NCBI RefSeq assembly: GCF_009711125.1
Contig: NZ_WMIB01000026.1
Coordinates: forward strand, 1 to 53,114
Direction of reading: 5' to 3'
Source of the DNA: Metabacillus mangrovi
GTDB lineage: Bacteria > Bacillota > Bacilli > Bacillales > Bacillaceae
DNA length: 53,114 nt
How positions within the stretch are numbered: position 1 is the first letter of the stretch; each line of letters starts with the position of its first letter. The position numbers and the translations under genes are program-made. The notes beneath the pieces are model-generated. The model ran no database searches. It was not told the DNA's origin and saw only the letters and a list, made by a program, of their open reading frames with translations. Shown in pieces: positions 1 to 8,075 of this stretch.

Positions 1-85
1 AGCGGCGAGGAGGCTCACCGCCCGCCCCTGGATGAGCGAACGCCTGCAGCGGAAATCAACAACCAAGTTTAACAGAGGTAAATAA
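1..85. repeat. Fragment of a Bacilli intergenic repeat
   Basis: The first 85 bases carry the pieces GGCGAGGAGGCTCACCGCCC, GCAGCGGAAATCAACAACC and AAGTTTAACAG. From memory these are the 3' half of a short non-coding repeat found in many copies in Bacillus and related genomes. The 5' half lies outside the window. No open frame fits it. Confidence 0.7.
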
Positions 86-157
86 TAAAAAAATAGTATA
101 ATTTCAATCATGAATAGACACTTTCAAAAGCTAAGTTTTTAGGGATAGAGGGGTAAA

Positions 158-712
158 ATGAAAAGATTACAAAACGCCGAAGATATTTCCCGGTTAAAGG
201 ATGCATTTCATAAAGTATTTATTAATTCAGACCCATTTGGTAATCCATTTCAAGAAACTCTTAGCAAAAAAGTGCTGATCTTCCCAACTGACGGGTACTA
301 TCTGGCCAAAAATCAGTTTGCTGCCCTTATGAAAACCATTGAACATTTTGAACAGGGAACATTTTTTGGGTCCGAATCGGAGGGTGATCGTTTTGACCTC
401 TCGCAGGATTTTAACTCTGAGCTGGCACCGCAGCATTGGGTGATCGAGAGTCATATTGACTACGAAGACTATCAATCCATTCCTTTTGTGGTCGAGAATT
501 CTCTTTATTCCATACACGGAGAATGGGGATTACAGGTATCTCATGAAGATCACGCAATTCTTGCCGGAAACTCAGAATTCATTGCCAGATTTAAAGAAGC
601 CTATTCGGAATGGGAAGAGGATAAAGAAAAATTCTTTCAGCATTGGGCTGAAGTAAACAAAAATGGTTGTGCGGATATGAAATGGATTGATGATTTCAAA
701 AAACAGTTTTAA
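158..712 (+). CDS. Uncharacterised acidic cytosolic protein, 184 aa
   Basis: I do not recognise the family. The protein has no signal peptide or membrane segment and is rich in Phe, Trp, Glu and Asp, with a strongly charged C-terminal third (residues 140-184). The ATG follows a GATAGAGGGG ribosome binding site. A plausible -10 (TATAAT) lies near position 96-101, just after the left-edge repeat. The gene is monocistronic and converges on the next gene across a shared hairpin terminator. The size, acidity and single-gene setting resemble bacterial immunity or SMI1-type proteins only in a general way, and I saw no diagnostic motif, so no function is assigned. Confidence 0.75.
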   Translation: MKRLQNAEDISRLKDAFHKVFINSDPFGNPFQETLSKKVLIFPTDGYYLAKNQFAALMKTIEHFEQGTFFGSESEGDRFDLSQDFNSELAPQHWVIESHIDYEDYQSIPFVVENSLYSIHGEWGLQVSHEDHAILAGNSEFIARFKEAYSEWEEDKEKFFQHWAEVNKNGCADMKWIDDFKKQF

Positions 713-746
713 CTATTGAAAACCATTCTTTTATAATCAAAAAAGG

Positions 747-789
747 AAGACAGAAACGCTGATTAGGAATACGTTTCTGTCTTTTTTTA
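747..789. terminator. Bidirectional hairpin terminator
   Basis: AAGACAGAAACG (747-758) pairs with CGTTTCTGTCTT (772-783) and is followed by a T-run. An A-run precedes it, so it can serve both the plus gene ending at 712 and the minus gene ending at 834. Confidence 0.85.
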
Positions 790-833
790 TGTGCTTTGCC
801 ACACTAGCTTATAAGGGAGTTTAATAAGCACGA

Positions 834-1136
834 TTACTCCATTTTTCTAAAATCCACGATTAATCTGCCGGTTATTAAAACGAAAGATACGATAAGAACG
901 GGATAATACGGAACGGGCATAGATAATTTATTAAGGATGAAAACCAATAAAAGACCAAGCACAAGGTTGATCAGGTGAACAGTTAACCGCGATTTAATGT
1001 GATTGGAAATGAAACCTGCAAGGATAACAAAAATCAGAAACAGAGAAGAAAACCATATCCAGTTCTTAAATGGCAAGAAGGCAATAAAGAGAAGGCAAAC
1101 GATCAGTCCGATTACGAGACAATGCTTAGTTTTCAG
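834..1136 (-). CDS. Small membrane protein, about 100 aa, probable CTG start
   Basis: A hydrophobic protein with three to four predicted membrane segments, ending in FRKME. Taking the TTG at 1076 as start would leave no ribosome binding site. The same frame stays open upstream to a CTG at 1134-1136, encoding a basic start (KTKHC) and a further hydrophobic helix. AGGGAGG lies six to eight bases ahead of that CTG. I therefore place the start at CTG. The family is not recognised; it may be a small Bacillus integral membrane protein of unknown role. It is divergent from the DinB gene, with both promoters in 1137-1288. Confidence 0.55.
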   Translation of the reverse strand: MKTKHCLVIGLIVCLLFIAFLPFKNWIWFSSLFLIFVILAGFISNHIKSRLTVHLINLVLGLLLVFILNKLSMPVPYYPVLIVSFVLITGRLIVDFRKME

Positions 1137-1288
1137 AGGTAGACCTCCCTTAAAGTGAGCTGTCTGGTGTGCTCTTCATTGGAAAAGATACCCTTTTCGA
1201 ATGACTCTTAATCTAGATGGAAAAGAAAGGAGAAGTACTCCTTTCATAGAAGTATAGATAGAGAAACGAGGAGAGGGAGAGGATAAAA

Positions 1289-1777
1289 GTGGATGTATTT
1301 GAAAAGCAATATGACTGGATCCGGCAGACAAGGGAAGTGTTGTTTACATACTGCGAATCGCTGGCGCCCTCTGATTATGTGAAAGAGCTTGAGAGCTTTG
1401 GCGGAGATTCGATCCGGAATCTTCATGCTCATGTAGCGGATTGCTACCGCACATGGCTGGCGATTATGACCCTTGGGAAACCGATTCCTCACGTTCAGCC
1501 AGAAAGGGTTCAAGACGTTCAGGACATGCGGAAGGTATTTGAGGAAACAGATGACGTGGTCCAAAATTTTTTAAATGAGTTCAAGGGGAAGTGGGATCAA
1601 GCCATTCATGTGGATTTTTCGGATGAAAACAGCGCCAAGACGAACCCGCTTTGGTTGGTTACCCATACGATGACCCATGAGTTCCATCATAAAGGACAGA
1701 TTGTAAAGATCGGCAGGCAGCTCGGGTATGTGCCGCCTGATACGGATCTTCTTGATCCCCGGAGTGAAACGATGTAA
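1289..1777 (+). CDS. DinB-family (YfiT/DinB fold) putative metal-dependent enzyme
   Basis: A 162-aa four-helix-bundle protein of the DinB superfamily. Candidate metal-ligand histidines are H46/H48 (LHAHVAD) and H126, H130, H133 and H134 in THTMTHEFHHKGQI, the typical spacing for this fold. Members include DNA-damage-induced DinB of B. subtilis and thiol transferases that use bacillithiol; the substrate here cannot be told. The start is GTG at 1289 behind GAGAGGGAGAGG. The gene stands alone and ends in a strong hairpin terminator. Confidence 0.85.
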   Translation: MDVFEKQYDWIRQTREVLFTYCESLAPSDYVKELESFGGDSIRNLHAHVADCYRTWLAIMTLGKPIPHVQPERVQDVQDMRKVFEETDDVVQNFLNEFKGKWDQAIHVDFSDENSAKTNPLWLVTHTMTHEFHHKGQIVKIGRQLGYVPPDTDLLDPRSETM

Positions 1778-1811
1778 ATGCGTGGCAAACAGGCTTTTTT
1801 TTTGGCGGGAA

Positions 1812-1850
1812 AAAAGCCTCCTTTACACCTCTCGTAAAGGAGGCCTTTTT
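1812..1850. terminator. Hairpin terminator, first copy of a repeated stem
   Basis: AAAAGCCTCCTTTAC pairs with GTAAAGGAGGCCTTTT around the loop ACCTCTC, flanked by A- and T-runs. Almost the same stem occurs at 6904-6950. Confidence 0.85.
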
Positions 1851-2020
1851 CATCTTGAAGTAAAGGCACGGTTCTCATGCTTCCGAAGCAGAAGAACCAT
1901 CCCCTTTCATCCACAATTAAAATGACTCTGAAAGTTGCAGATGAAAACCTGGTAGGCAAATGATTTTCTCCATGTTATAATTTATGTTTTTCAAAAGAGA
2001 ATGAAATGAAAGGAGCAGGT

Positions 2021-2983
2021 ATGACCATGTTAACCCAAGAAGAAATAAAATTTTCCAACGCCCTAAAATCAGTAGCCAGAAATGAAGGGATAAAACAGTA
2101 TATTCAGAACTCAGAAGAGCTTTATCCTTTATTCATGCGCGCTGCTAAGCGATTTGTATCAGGTGAAAAAAGGCCGGATGCAATGAAAAAGGCGAAGGAA
2201 CTTATTGAAAAAGGCTACCTCGTTTCTCTGGAGTTTATAGGAGAAAATACAAAAACGGCGGATGAGTGCCAACTGGCAAAAGAAGAGTTTCTTTCTTTAA
2301 TTCATGAACTGGGCGCTCACCGAATGAAGTCCACCATTTCCTTTGATTTATCTCATATTGGTATGGCCATTGACAGAAAACTAGGTTTGGAAAATTTGAA
2401 GGAAATGGCGCAAGCCGCTGAACAGTATGAGTTAAATCTAATGATCAGCATGGAAGAATCGGAAAAGACAGATCGTATTTTAGAAATTTATAAAGAAGCG
2501 GCATCCATATACAAGAATATTGGGATAACCTTACAGGTTCATTTAAAACGGTCACTGGACGACCTGACTGAATTGCTTAACTATCCAGGCAAAATCAGAC
2601 TTGTAAAAGGTGCCTACCAGGAACCTGAAGAACTTGTGATCGGCCGTTCTGAGGAATTAACTGAACGCTATCTGAAATTCATTGAAAAAAGTGTTAAAGC
2701 GAATCATCCCATTTCGATCGCTACTCATGATGAAGGAATTCTGCAGCAAGTCCTGGAACGCGGCTATATTCATGACTCAAATGTGGAACTTGAGATGTTA
2801 GACGGGGTTAGACCTGACTTGATTAAGAAAGTAAAAGATCAAGGATACCATGCAAGAGTTTATGTAACCTACGGTACAGAGTGGTACTTATATCTGGCTC
2901 ATCGTATCGCTGAATACCCTCCTAATATTTATACAGCTGTATCAGACATTATTGGATCCGAAACCAAAGTCTCCCCATATTAG
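2021..2983 (+). CDS. Proline dehydrogenase (FAD-dependent)
   Basis: About 320 aa. The enzyme oxidises proline to pyrroline-5-carboxylate with FAD, the first step of proline catabolism. Family landmarks in order are RLVKGAYQEPEE (near residue 198, substrate/FAD region), SIATHDE, ELEMLDGVRPDL and the C-terminal RVYVTYGTEWYLYLAHRIAE, where Arg and Tyr usually hold the proline carboxylate. The ATG at 2021 is preferred over 2006 because AAAGGAG at 2008-2014 must lie before the start. No P5C dehydrogenase gene is adjacent, so it works with an enzyme coded elsewhere, as with the separate PutB/FadM-type enzymes of Bacillus. A hairpin terminator follows. Confidence 0.9.
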   Translation: MTMLTQEEIKFSNALKSVARNEGIKQYIQNSEELYPLFMRAAKRFVSGEKRPDAMKKAKELIEKGYLVSLEFIGENTKTADECQLAKEEFLSLIHELGAHRMKSTISFDLSHIGMAIDRKLGLENLKEMAQAAEQYELNLMISMEESEKTDRILEIYKEAASIYKNIGITLQVHLKRSLDDLTELLNYPGKIRLVKGAYQEPEELVIGRSEELTERYLKFIEKSVKANHPISIATHDEGILQQVLERGYIHDSNVELEMLDGVRPDLIKKVKDQGYHARVYVTYGTEWYLYLAHRIAEYPPNIYTAVSDIIGSETKVSPY

Positions 2984-3030
2984 ATGGTAATCTTTGATCG
3001 GAGAGGCACAGCAGGTGCCTTGCTAAATAT

Positions 3031-3066
3031 GAAAACAGCCTGAGATTCCAAATTTCAGGCTGTTTT
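3031..3066 (+). terminator. Terminator after proline dehydrogenase
   Basis: AAAACAGCCTGA pairs with TCAGGCTGTTTT around an 8-10 base loop. Confidence 0.8.
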
Positions 3067-3187
3067 GCTTATGCATCCTTTTCCCAAGTGTTGTCGTTTG
3101 AAAATTCCATAGTCACCCCCCTTGTTCTTCATTGGCTTTTACCCCTTAGGTAAGCGTTTCCTGTTCTTGATTCTGGAAGTTGAAATT

Positions 3188-3267
3188 TAAAACGACAACT
3201 ATGTCACTTTTGTGTTGACATGTAAATAAAACAATTATATATTAAAAACGACAATAATGTCGTTTTT
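3188..3267 (+). promoter_or_regulatory. Promoter flanked by two inverted-repeat operators (TetR type)
   Basis: -35 TTGACA (3215-3220), 17-bp spacer, -10 TATATT (3238-3243). Immediately downstream is a perfect palindrome, AAAAACGACA-ATAA-TGTCGTTTTT (3244-3267). Upstream of the -35 a related imperfect copy, AAAACGACAACTATGTCACTT, starts at 3188. Both share ACGACA-N4-TGTC. The layout fits autoregulation by the TetR protein two genes downstream; the assignment is inferred. Confidence 0.8.
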
Positions 3268-3295
3268 AATTCTGCTTATAGGAGGTTCCATATAT

Positions 3296-4573
3296 ATGTT
3301 AGTAACCATGCTTTCAACCGGAACAAGAGGAGATACGCAGCCTTTTATTGCGTTAGGTATAGAACTGAAAAAAATCGGATACCGTGTACGGATTGCAGCA
3401 TCCGAATCATACCGGGATCTTGTCGAGGGATATGGATTTGAATATGCACCTATGCGCGGGGATGTGGCAAAAATTTTAGAAAGTGGAGTGGTAAAGGATG
3501 CCGATAGTCCTCTGAAATTCTTTACAAGCTTAAATTTTAAAAATGATGACCTGGTTTCACTAATGATTGGCGGCCAGGAGGATATGCATAAAGCGTGTGA
3601 AGGTGCAGATGCCATTGTATACCACCCCGGTGCAACCCTCGGGTACTTTGCAGCAAAAGAGATGGGCATTCCAAGCATTCTGGCATCTCCTTTTCCAATG
3701 ACACCAACGAACGAATACCCGGCCATTATCTTTTATGACCGCCTGCGACTTGGCAAGGCCGTGAACAAATTGACTCATCATATCTTTGAAAAAGGTTTTT
3801 GGAAGATGGCAAATATGGGGGTAAAGAAATATTGGATTCAGAAATATGGGAAGCTCCCGGCTGGCTTTAAGAATCCCTATCCAAAACAGCGTACAGCTAC
3901 CCATCCTACCATTACTTCACTAAGTTCCGGCGTTTTCCCGGTTCCGGCTGACTGGCCGGAGCATGTACACGCTTTTGGATACTGGTTTATTGAAGATCAA
4001 TCCGACTATAAGCCTTCAAGAAAAGTGGAAGAGTTCTTAAAAGGCGGTGAGCCCCCTATCTATATTGGATTTGGGAGCGTAGGAGATAAGACAAATGCAG
4101 CAGAGGCAACCGATATGGTCGTAAAAGCGCTCAAAAGGAACGGGATGCGCGGAATCATCAATGCGGGCGGAGGAATGGAGGAGAGAGAAAGCACGAAAGA
4201 TATTTTGTATGTAAAAAGTGTTCCTCATGAGTGGCTTTTTCCTCAGCTGTCTGCTGTTGTCCATCATGGGGGAGCGGGGACAACGGCAGCATCACTCCGT
4301 TCTGGCGTGCCGCAAGTAGTGATTCCGTTTGGAAACGATCAGTTTGCCTGGGGGAAGAGAATGGTCGAGCTGGGTGTAAGCGGCGGATCCATTCCGAGGA
4401 AAGAGTTATCGGCCGATAAACTTGCTGAAGCTATTACGATGACACAATCCGGTGTTATCCAGGATAAGGCGAAGGAATTGGGTGTTAAGGTAAGGGCAGA
4501 AAAAGGAGCCCTAAAGAGTGCAGAACTTATTCATAAAACCATTGAAAACTATTATAAAAAGGAAAGGGTTTGA
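3296..4573 (+). CDS. UDP-glycosyltransferase, GT1 family (sterol/macrolide glucosyltransferase-like)
   Basis: About 425 aa with a GT-B fold. The N-terminus MLVTMLSTGTRGDTQPFIAL matches the acceptor-domain start of GT1 enzymes, and SPFPMTPTNEYP is typical of sterol 3-beta-glucosyltransferase-like members. The C-terminal donor-binding motif HHGGAGTTAASLRSGVPQ, followed by IPFGNDQFAWG, is the UDP-sugar signature. The ATG at 3296 follows TAGGAGG; upstream in-frame ATGs lie inside the operator. It is the first gene of an operon with a TetR regulator (4-bp overlap) and an MFS pump, a context that suggests glycosylation of a toxic small molecule together with its efflux. The acceptor is unknown. Confidence 0.88.
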   Translation: MLVTMLSTGTRGDTQPFIALGIELKKIGYRVRIAASESYRDLVEGYGFEYAPMRGDVAKILESGVVKDADSPLKFFTSLNFKNDDLVSLMIGGQEDMHKACEGADAIVYHPGATLGYFAAKEMGIPSILASPFPMTPTNEYPAIIFYDRLRLGKAVNKLTHHIFEKGFWKMANMGVKKYWIQKYGKLPAGFKNPYPKQRTATHPTITSLSSGVFPVPADWPEHVHAFGYWFIEDQSDYKPSRKVEEFLKGGEPPIYIGFGSVGDKTNAAEATDMVVKALKRNGMRGIINAGGGMEERESTKDILYVKSVPHEWLFPQLSAVVHHGGAGTTAASLRSGVPQVVIPFGNDQFAWGKRMVELGVSGGSIPRKELSADKLAEAITMTQSGVIQDKAKELGVKVRAEKGALKSAELIHKTIENYYKKERV

Positions 4574-5226
4574 ATCCAGCTATGCCTAAAGTCAGCGAAA
4601 GCCATGCCCGATTAAAACGGAAGGAAATATTGGAAGCGGCCAGAAGAGTATGCATGCAAAAGTCTATATTTGAAGTGTCGATGAGAGACATTGTGATTGA
4701 GACCGGTATGAGCCAAGGAGGAGTGTATAAATATTTCTCCAATATTGATGAAGTGTTTGGGGCTTTACTGAATGAAGAAAGCTTAAACGATGAAGTGAAG
4801 GAGGAGGTTCACGCGTTATTTGCAGGCGGGGACGAGCCTTTGCAGAAGCTTGAAAAGATTCTGATGTACATCGGAGGATATATGCAGAGATCTTTGCTGG
4901 ATAAGGGCCCGGTTTATTACAGTCTGATGGACCTTTACTCCAGAGATAAGGAACGATATGAGAAGGTCCAAGGCATCGTGAAAGACGTTTCGAACCTTCA
5001 ATACCTTCATGAAAAATTCTGCTCTTTTTTGGAAGAGAAAATCAGGGATGAAGCATTTAAGCCTGTGATACCAAGGGAGGACATTATTTTGTTCATCGAG
5101 ACGTATATGTCGGGCATGGTAAATCAGGTAAGCATCGGGAATAGGCCAAAACAGGAACTTTCAAGTGAAATTCAACAAAAGGTGAGGATTTTATTCGTGA
5201 CTCTTAACCATGTGTTGGTGAATTAA
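4570..5226 (+). CDS. TetR/AcrR-family repressor (YfiR-like)
   Basis: 218 aa. The N-terminal helix-turn-helix spans about residues 14-60 (KEILEAARRV, then MRDIVIETGMSQGGVYKYF). The rest is a helical ligand-binding domain. It resembles B. subtilis YfiR, which likewise adjoins an MFS gene. The TTG start at 4570 overlaps the glycosyltransferase stop (TTGA), with AAAGGA six bases upstream; ATG 4582 is an alternative. It probably represses its own operon through the two ACGACA-N4-TGTC sites ahead of the glycosyltransferase and is released by the compound the operon handles. Confidence 0.88.
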   Translation: MNPAMPKVSESHARLKRKEILEAARRVCMQKSIFEVSMRDIVIETGMSQGGVYKYFSNIDEVFGALLNEESLNDEVKEEVHALFAGGDEPLQKLEKILMYIGGYMQRSLLDKGPVYYSLMDLYSRDKERYEKVQGIVKDVSNLQYLHEKFCSFLEEKIRDEAFKPVIPREDIILFIETYMSGMVNQVSIGNRPKQELSSEIQQKVRILFVTLNHVLVN

Positions 5227-5229
5227 GAC

Positions 5230-6495
5230 ATGAGAGGCTTTAACCGTGATTTTAAAATATTGGTGTTTGGTCAGATTATCTCTATTTTTGGTTCGTCGGT
5301 TTTACGGTTTGCTTTGTCTTTGTATGTGCTAGACTTAACGAATTCTGCAACGGTTTTTGGGACCATCATGGGCCTTTCCATCTTGCCAGCGATTGTTATT
5401 TCTCCAATCGGTGGAGCTATTGCCGATCGGTTCGATAAGAAAAAGATTATGGTCCTTTTAGACCTGTGCAGCAGTTTTCTCATTATTTTATTTGCCGTTT
5501 TTCTCCTTACCGGAAACGGTACCGTAGTCTCCATTGGGGTCCTTTTAATGGCTCTGACATTCATTAGCTCCATGTACCAGCCTGCCGTTCAGTCCAGTAT
5601 ACCGGTTATTGTCCAGAAGGAGCTGCTTTTGAAAAGCAACGGAATTGTTTCAGGAGTCGTATCACTGGCGAACTTTGCCGGTCCGATTGCAGGCAGTGTG
5701 CTGTACAGCGTGACGAGTATGAACGTGATCGTGATTGTCAGTGCCCTGCTCTTCTTTGCAGCAGCAATCATACAACTCTTTATGAAAATTCCGTCTGAAA
5801 AACGGGCAGAGGAGCCCTTTGTCAAAATGGTCACAGCGGATATTAAAGAGGGTATTTCCTATATCGTCCATGGAGATCGATTCATTCTAAAAAGCATCAG
5901 TATAGCATTCATTGTGAGTTTGTTTATCGCCCCTATGTTTTTTGTAGGATTGCCTTATATGATTAAAGTGCTTTTTAACATGCCGGATACCTATTTTGGG
6001 TTTACTCAATCTGGCATTTCTTTAAGTATTATTTTCTCGGCCATGGTCATAGGGCTTTTGAAAAATAAAATCCGTAATGACAACCTTTATCTATGGATTA
6101 CAGGATGTGCAGCTGTCTATTTCGGGATGGCATTTGGGACCAGTCAGCTCGTTGAAAGTTCTTTTGTGAAATACCTAATCGTCAGTTTGAGTTCCATGCT
6201 TGTCATGTTTGCCTTGACCGTCGTTACTATTTACCTGAATACCATTATTCAGAAAAAGACACCCGGTAATATGCTTGGTAAAGTTATGTCCATACAAACC
6301 GCTGCAGCAACAACAGCCGTTCCCATCGGGCAAATCCTGTTTGGATTTTTAGTGGATCGATTCTCAAGTCAAATCAGTCTTTTGATTGCAGGTGTTGGAG
6401 TGTTGTCACTTCTTATCGGTTTAATGGTAAAGAGAGTGTACAGAGGTAAAACAGTTCAGGAGCCGTTTCCTGTAAAACGAATGGATGGAATATAA
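5230..6495 (+). CDS. MFS drug/metabolite exporter (YfiS-like)
   Basis: 421 aa with about twelve membrane helices. The MFS motif between helices 2 and 3 is visible as GGAIADRFDKKK (about residues 57-68). It belongs to the drug:H+ antiporter-type 12-helix families (Bacillus YfiS, macrolide-efflux-like). It starts three bases after the tetR stop, so translation is probably coupled; the local ribosome binding site is weak. It is most likely the efflux arm of the glycosyltransferase operon, exporting either the drug or its glucoside. Confidence 0.88.
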   Translation: MRGFNRDFKILVFGQIISIFGSSVLRFALSLYVLDLTNSATVFGTIMGLSILPAIVISPIGGAIADRFDKKKIMVLLDLCSSFLIILFAVFLLTGNGTVVSIGVLLMALTFISSMYQPAVQSSIPVIVQKELLLKSNGIVSGVVSLANFAGPIAGSVLYSVTSMNVIVIVSALLFFAAAIIQLFMKIPSEKRAEEPFVKMVTADIKEGISYIVHGDRFILKSISIAFIVSLFIAPMFFVGLPYMIKVLFNMPDTYFGFTQSGISLSIIFSAMVIGLLKNKIRNDNLYLWITGCAAVYFGMAFGTSQLVESSFVKYLIVSLSSMLVMFALTVVTIYLNTIIQKKTPGNMLGKVMSIQTAAATTAVPIGQILFGFLVDRFSSQISLLIAGVGVLSLLIGLMVKRVYRGKTVQEPFPVKRMDGI

Positions 6496-6496
6496 A

Positions 6497-6682
6497 ATGA
6501 TCTTAAAGGCCGCAAAAAAGATGTTCTTCTTATTGGGAACCATTTTACTAGTGCCCGCTGCAATCGGACTGGCAGCAGGGGGAGGATTTGTCTTCTTCTC
6601 TTTGCTCAACGGCTCGTCCCTTGATGCATCACTCAGGAAACTTGTGCATGTTCATGAGGTAACCAAGCCTTACCTGAAATAG
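6497..6682 (+). CDS. Possible small membrane protein, about 61 aa
   Basis: A frame from ATG 6497 (GGATGGA seven bases upstream) overlapping the end of the MFS gene's coding stretch by position only. It codes one or two hydrophobic helices (FFLLGTILLVPAAIGLAAGG) and a short polar tail. It sits in operon position behind the exporter. No family is recognised; the hydrophobic pattern and the ribosome binding site support it, but the length makes it uncertain. Confidence 0.4.
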   Translation: MILKAAKKMFFLLGTILLVPAAIGLAAGGGFVFFSLLNGSSLDASLRKLVHVHEVTKPYLK

Positions 6683-7079
6683 TTGATCGTTCTCTTAGTC
6701 CTCCCATACCTGTTCAAGTTCAGGGAATTAAGAAAGCGTAATCTAAAAGGAATGAAGTAATTCTCAGCTTTTCCTTTGCCAGGCAAGAATGCCGGGCATA
6801 TCCGGTTTCCCAGGCATCTTGCCAAATATCCCAATCTTCCATGGTATTTGTGATACTCTTGCCAGGAATCCTCATTGGGAAGGTGATGATTATCATCCTG
6901 TTCAAAAAAAAGCCTCCTTTACCACACCCGTAAAGGAGGCTTTTTTTTGAATGATACTCCGTCCGGCAGCTCCGACAACGATCTCTGGACATTTGGACGC
7001 AAACCCGGAAAATTTCAGGCATTTTAAAAGAATATGTAGAAACCTGCTTTAGTCGTTAGAGAAACTTCAATCATATCTC
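6683..7079. other. Gene-free stretch, 397 bp
   Basis: It holds a strong hairpin (6904-6950). A minus-strand frame (6720-7022) runs through that hairpin and has no convincing start, so I do not call it. The stretch 6760-6890 could be the worn remains of a coding region on the minus strand, but I recognise no family. Confidence 0.5.
6904..6950. terminator. Hairpin terminator, second copy of a repeated stem
   Basis: AAGCCTCCTTTAC pairs with GTAAAGGAGGCTT around CACACCC, with an A-run before and a T-run after. The stem is nearly identical to 1812-1850. Confidence 0.85.
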
Positions 7080-7110
7080 TTGCCTTAGAGTCGAGTCTAA
7101 CCTATAAACT
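7080..7110 (+). promoter_or_regulatory. MerR-type promoter with 19-bp spacer
   Basis: -35 TTGCCT (7080-7085), 19-bp spacer, -10 TAAACT (7105-7110). The spacer region carries the inverted repeat TTAGA-GTCGAG-TCTAA (7085-7100). Over-long spacers with a central dyad are the hallmark of MerR-activated promoters. The same design recurs at 9820-9850. Confidence 0.8.
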
Positions 7111-7154
7111 CTCAAAGTATGATCAAATACACACAAGAAAAGGAGGATACAGGT

Positions 7155-7586
7155 ATGAGAAAGAGCATCTATTATGTCATTGCTCTTGCTGCCGGTATGG
7201 CATTGAGTATAGAGGGAGCGATTTACAGCGAATTAGGTAAAGTTATAGGCAAGTTTGAGAGCAGTTTTTATAACTTCTTTGCGGGGAGTATTATATTACT
7301 GATCATTGTCCTTTTCTTTGGAAAGGGACAAATGAATCAGGCTCTTAAAGTTCCTAAGTGGTATTTGCTGGGCGGGTTATTTTGTGTAATTTATTTATCA
7401 GTTCTCGTTTATGCCATTCCTAAGGTAGGAGTTGGCATAGCGATGATTTCTGCTGTGATCGGACAAATTTCAGCCAGTATGATGCTTGAGCACTACAAAT
7501 GGCTTGGAAGTCCGCGCAAAAGAATGACAAAGAATCGAACCATCGCTTGCCTAAGCATGCTGCTTGCACTTTATTTTATTTATTAA
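7155..7586 (+). CDS. Small DMT-family transporter subunit (DUF606/YdcZ type)
   Basis: 143 aa with four to five membrane helices, half the size of a full drug/metabolite transporter, as in the DUF606/YdcZ family. The ATG at 7155 follows AAAGGAGGATACAGGT. It is first in an operon with a sister gene of the same family 15 bp downstream. The two proteins share a similar layout (a helix, a serine-containing turn, then PKWYLLGG/PKWQLTGV and YAIPKVGV/MTVPKIGV), so they probably form a heterodimer. It lies under a MerR-type promoter. The substrate is unknown; the adjacent N-hydroxylase suggests an amine or hydroxylamine compound. Confidence 0.85.
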   Translation: MRKSIYYVIALAAGMALSIEGAIYSELGKVIGKFESSFYNFFAGSIILLIIVLFFGKGQMNQALKVPKWYLLGGLFCVIYLSVLVYAIPKVGVGIAMISAVIGQISASMMLEHYKWLGSPRKRMTKNRTIACLSMLLALYFIY

Positions 7587-7601
7587 AAAGGGAGGATAAA
7601 G

Positions 7602-8075
7602 ATGAGTGTTGCAATGATTTTACTCGCCTTTGCAGGTGGTTATATTTTAAGTGCCCAGTCTTCTATTAATGGGAAAATGAGTCCCAGAATGGGAACTTTG
7701 GAAACGTCCTTACTCACATTTTTTACGGGAGCTTTATTTCTTTCAGTATGGCTTCTTTTCTTTGGCCAGGGGAATCTGCTGGGGATTTCAGAAGCTCCTA
7801 AATGGCAGCTCACAGGTGTTTTCTTCGGGATAGGATATTTATTTTTGACCATTATGACGGTTCCTAAAATAGGTGTGGCCGTAACGAATATCATTGCCAT
7901 TATTGGTCAAATTGGTGCGGGGTTTATCATTGATCAATTTGGCTTGTTTGGAGCAGACTCTATTTCTTTCAGCTGGTCCAAAGGAATTGGTCTGGTGTTC
8001 ATGCTGGTCGCGTTGATGTTCATTATGAAAGATGAATGGTCATTTGAAAACAAGATGGAGGCAGGTAAACAATGA
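7602..8075 (+). CDS. Small DMT-family transporter subunit (DUF606/YdcZ type), partner
   Basis: 157 aa with five predicted helices and a charged cytoplasmic tail (KDEWSFENKMEAGKQ). It shows the family pattern AQSSINGKMSPRMGTLETSLLTF near the N-terminus and FFGIGYLFLTIMTVPKIGVA in the middle. The ribosome binding site is GGGAGGATAAAG. Its stop overlaps the next start (ATGA at 8072-8075), tying it to the N-hydroxylase. It is likely the second half of a paired transporter. Confidence 0.85.
   Translation: MSVAMILLAFAGGYILSAQSSINGKMSPRMGTLETSLLTFFTGALFLSVWLLFFGQGNLLGISEAPKWQLTGVFFGIGYLFLTIMTVPKIGVAVTNIIAIIGQIGAGFIIDQFGLFGADSISFSWSKGIGLVFMLVALMFIMKDEWSFENKMEAGKQ

Noticed and set aside
6720-7022. 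100-aa minus-strand frame
   Set aside because: Runs through the hairpin at 6904-6950 and has no start signal; kept only as a possible worn remnant.
8000-8071. Fur box for the N-hydroxylase
   Set aside because: No GATAATGATAATC-like sequence before the gene or its operon.
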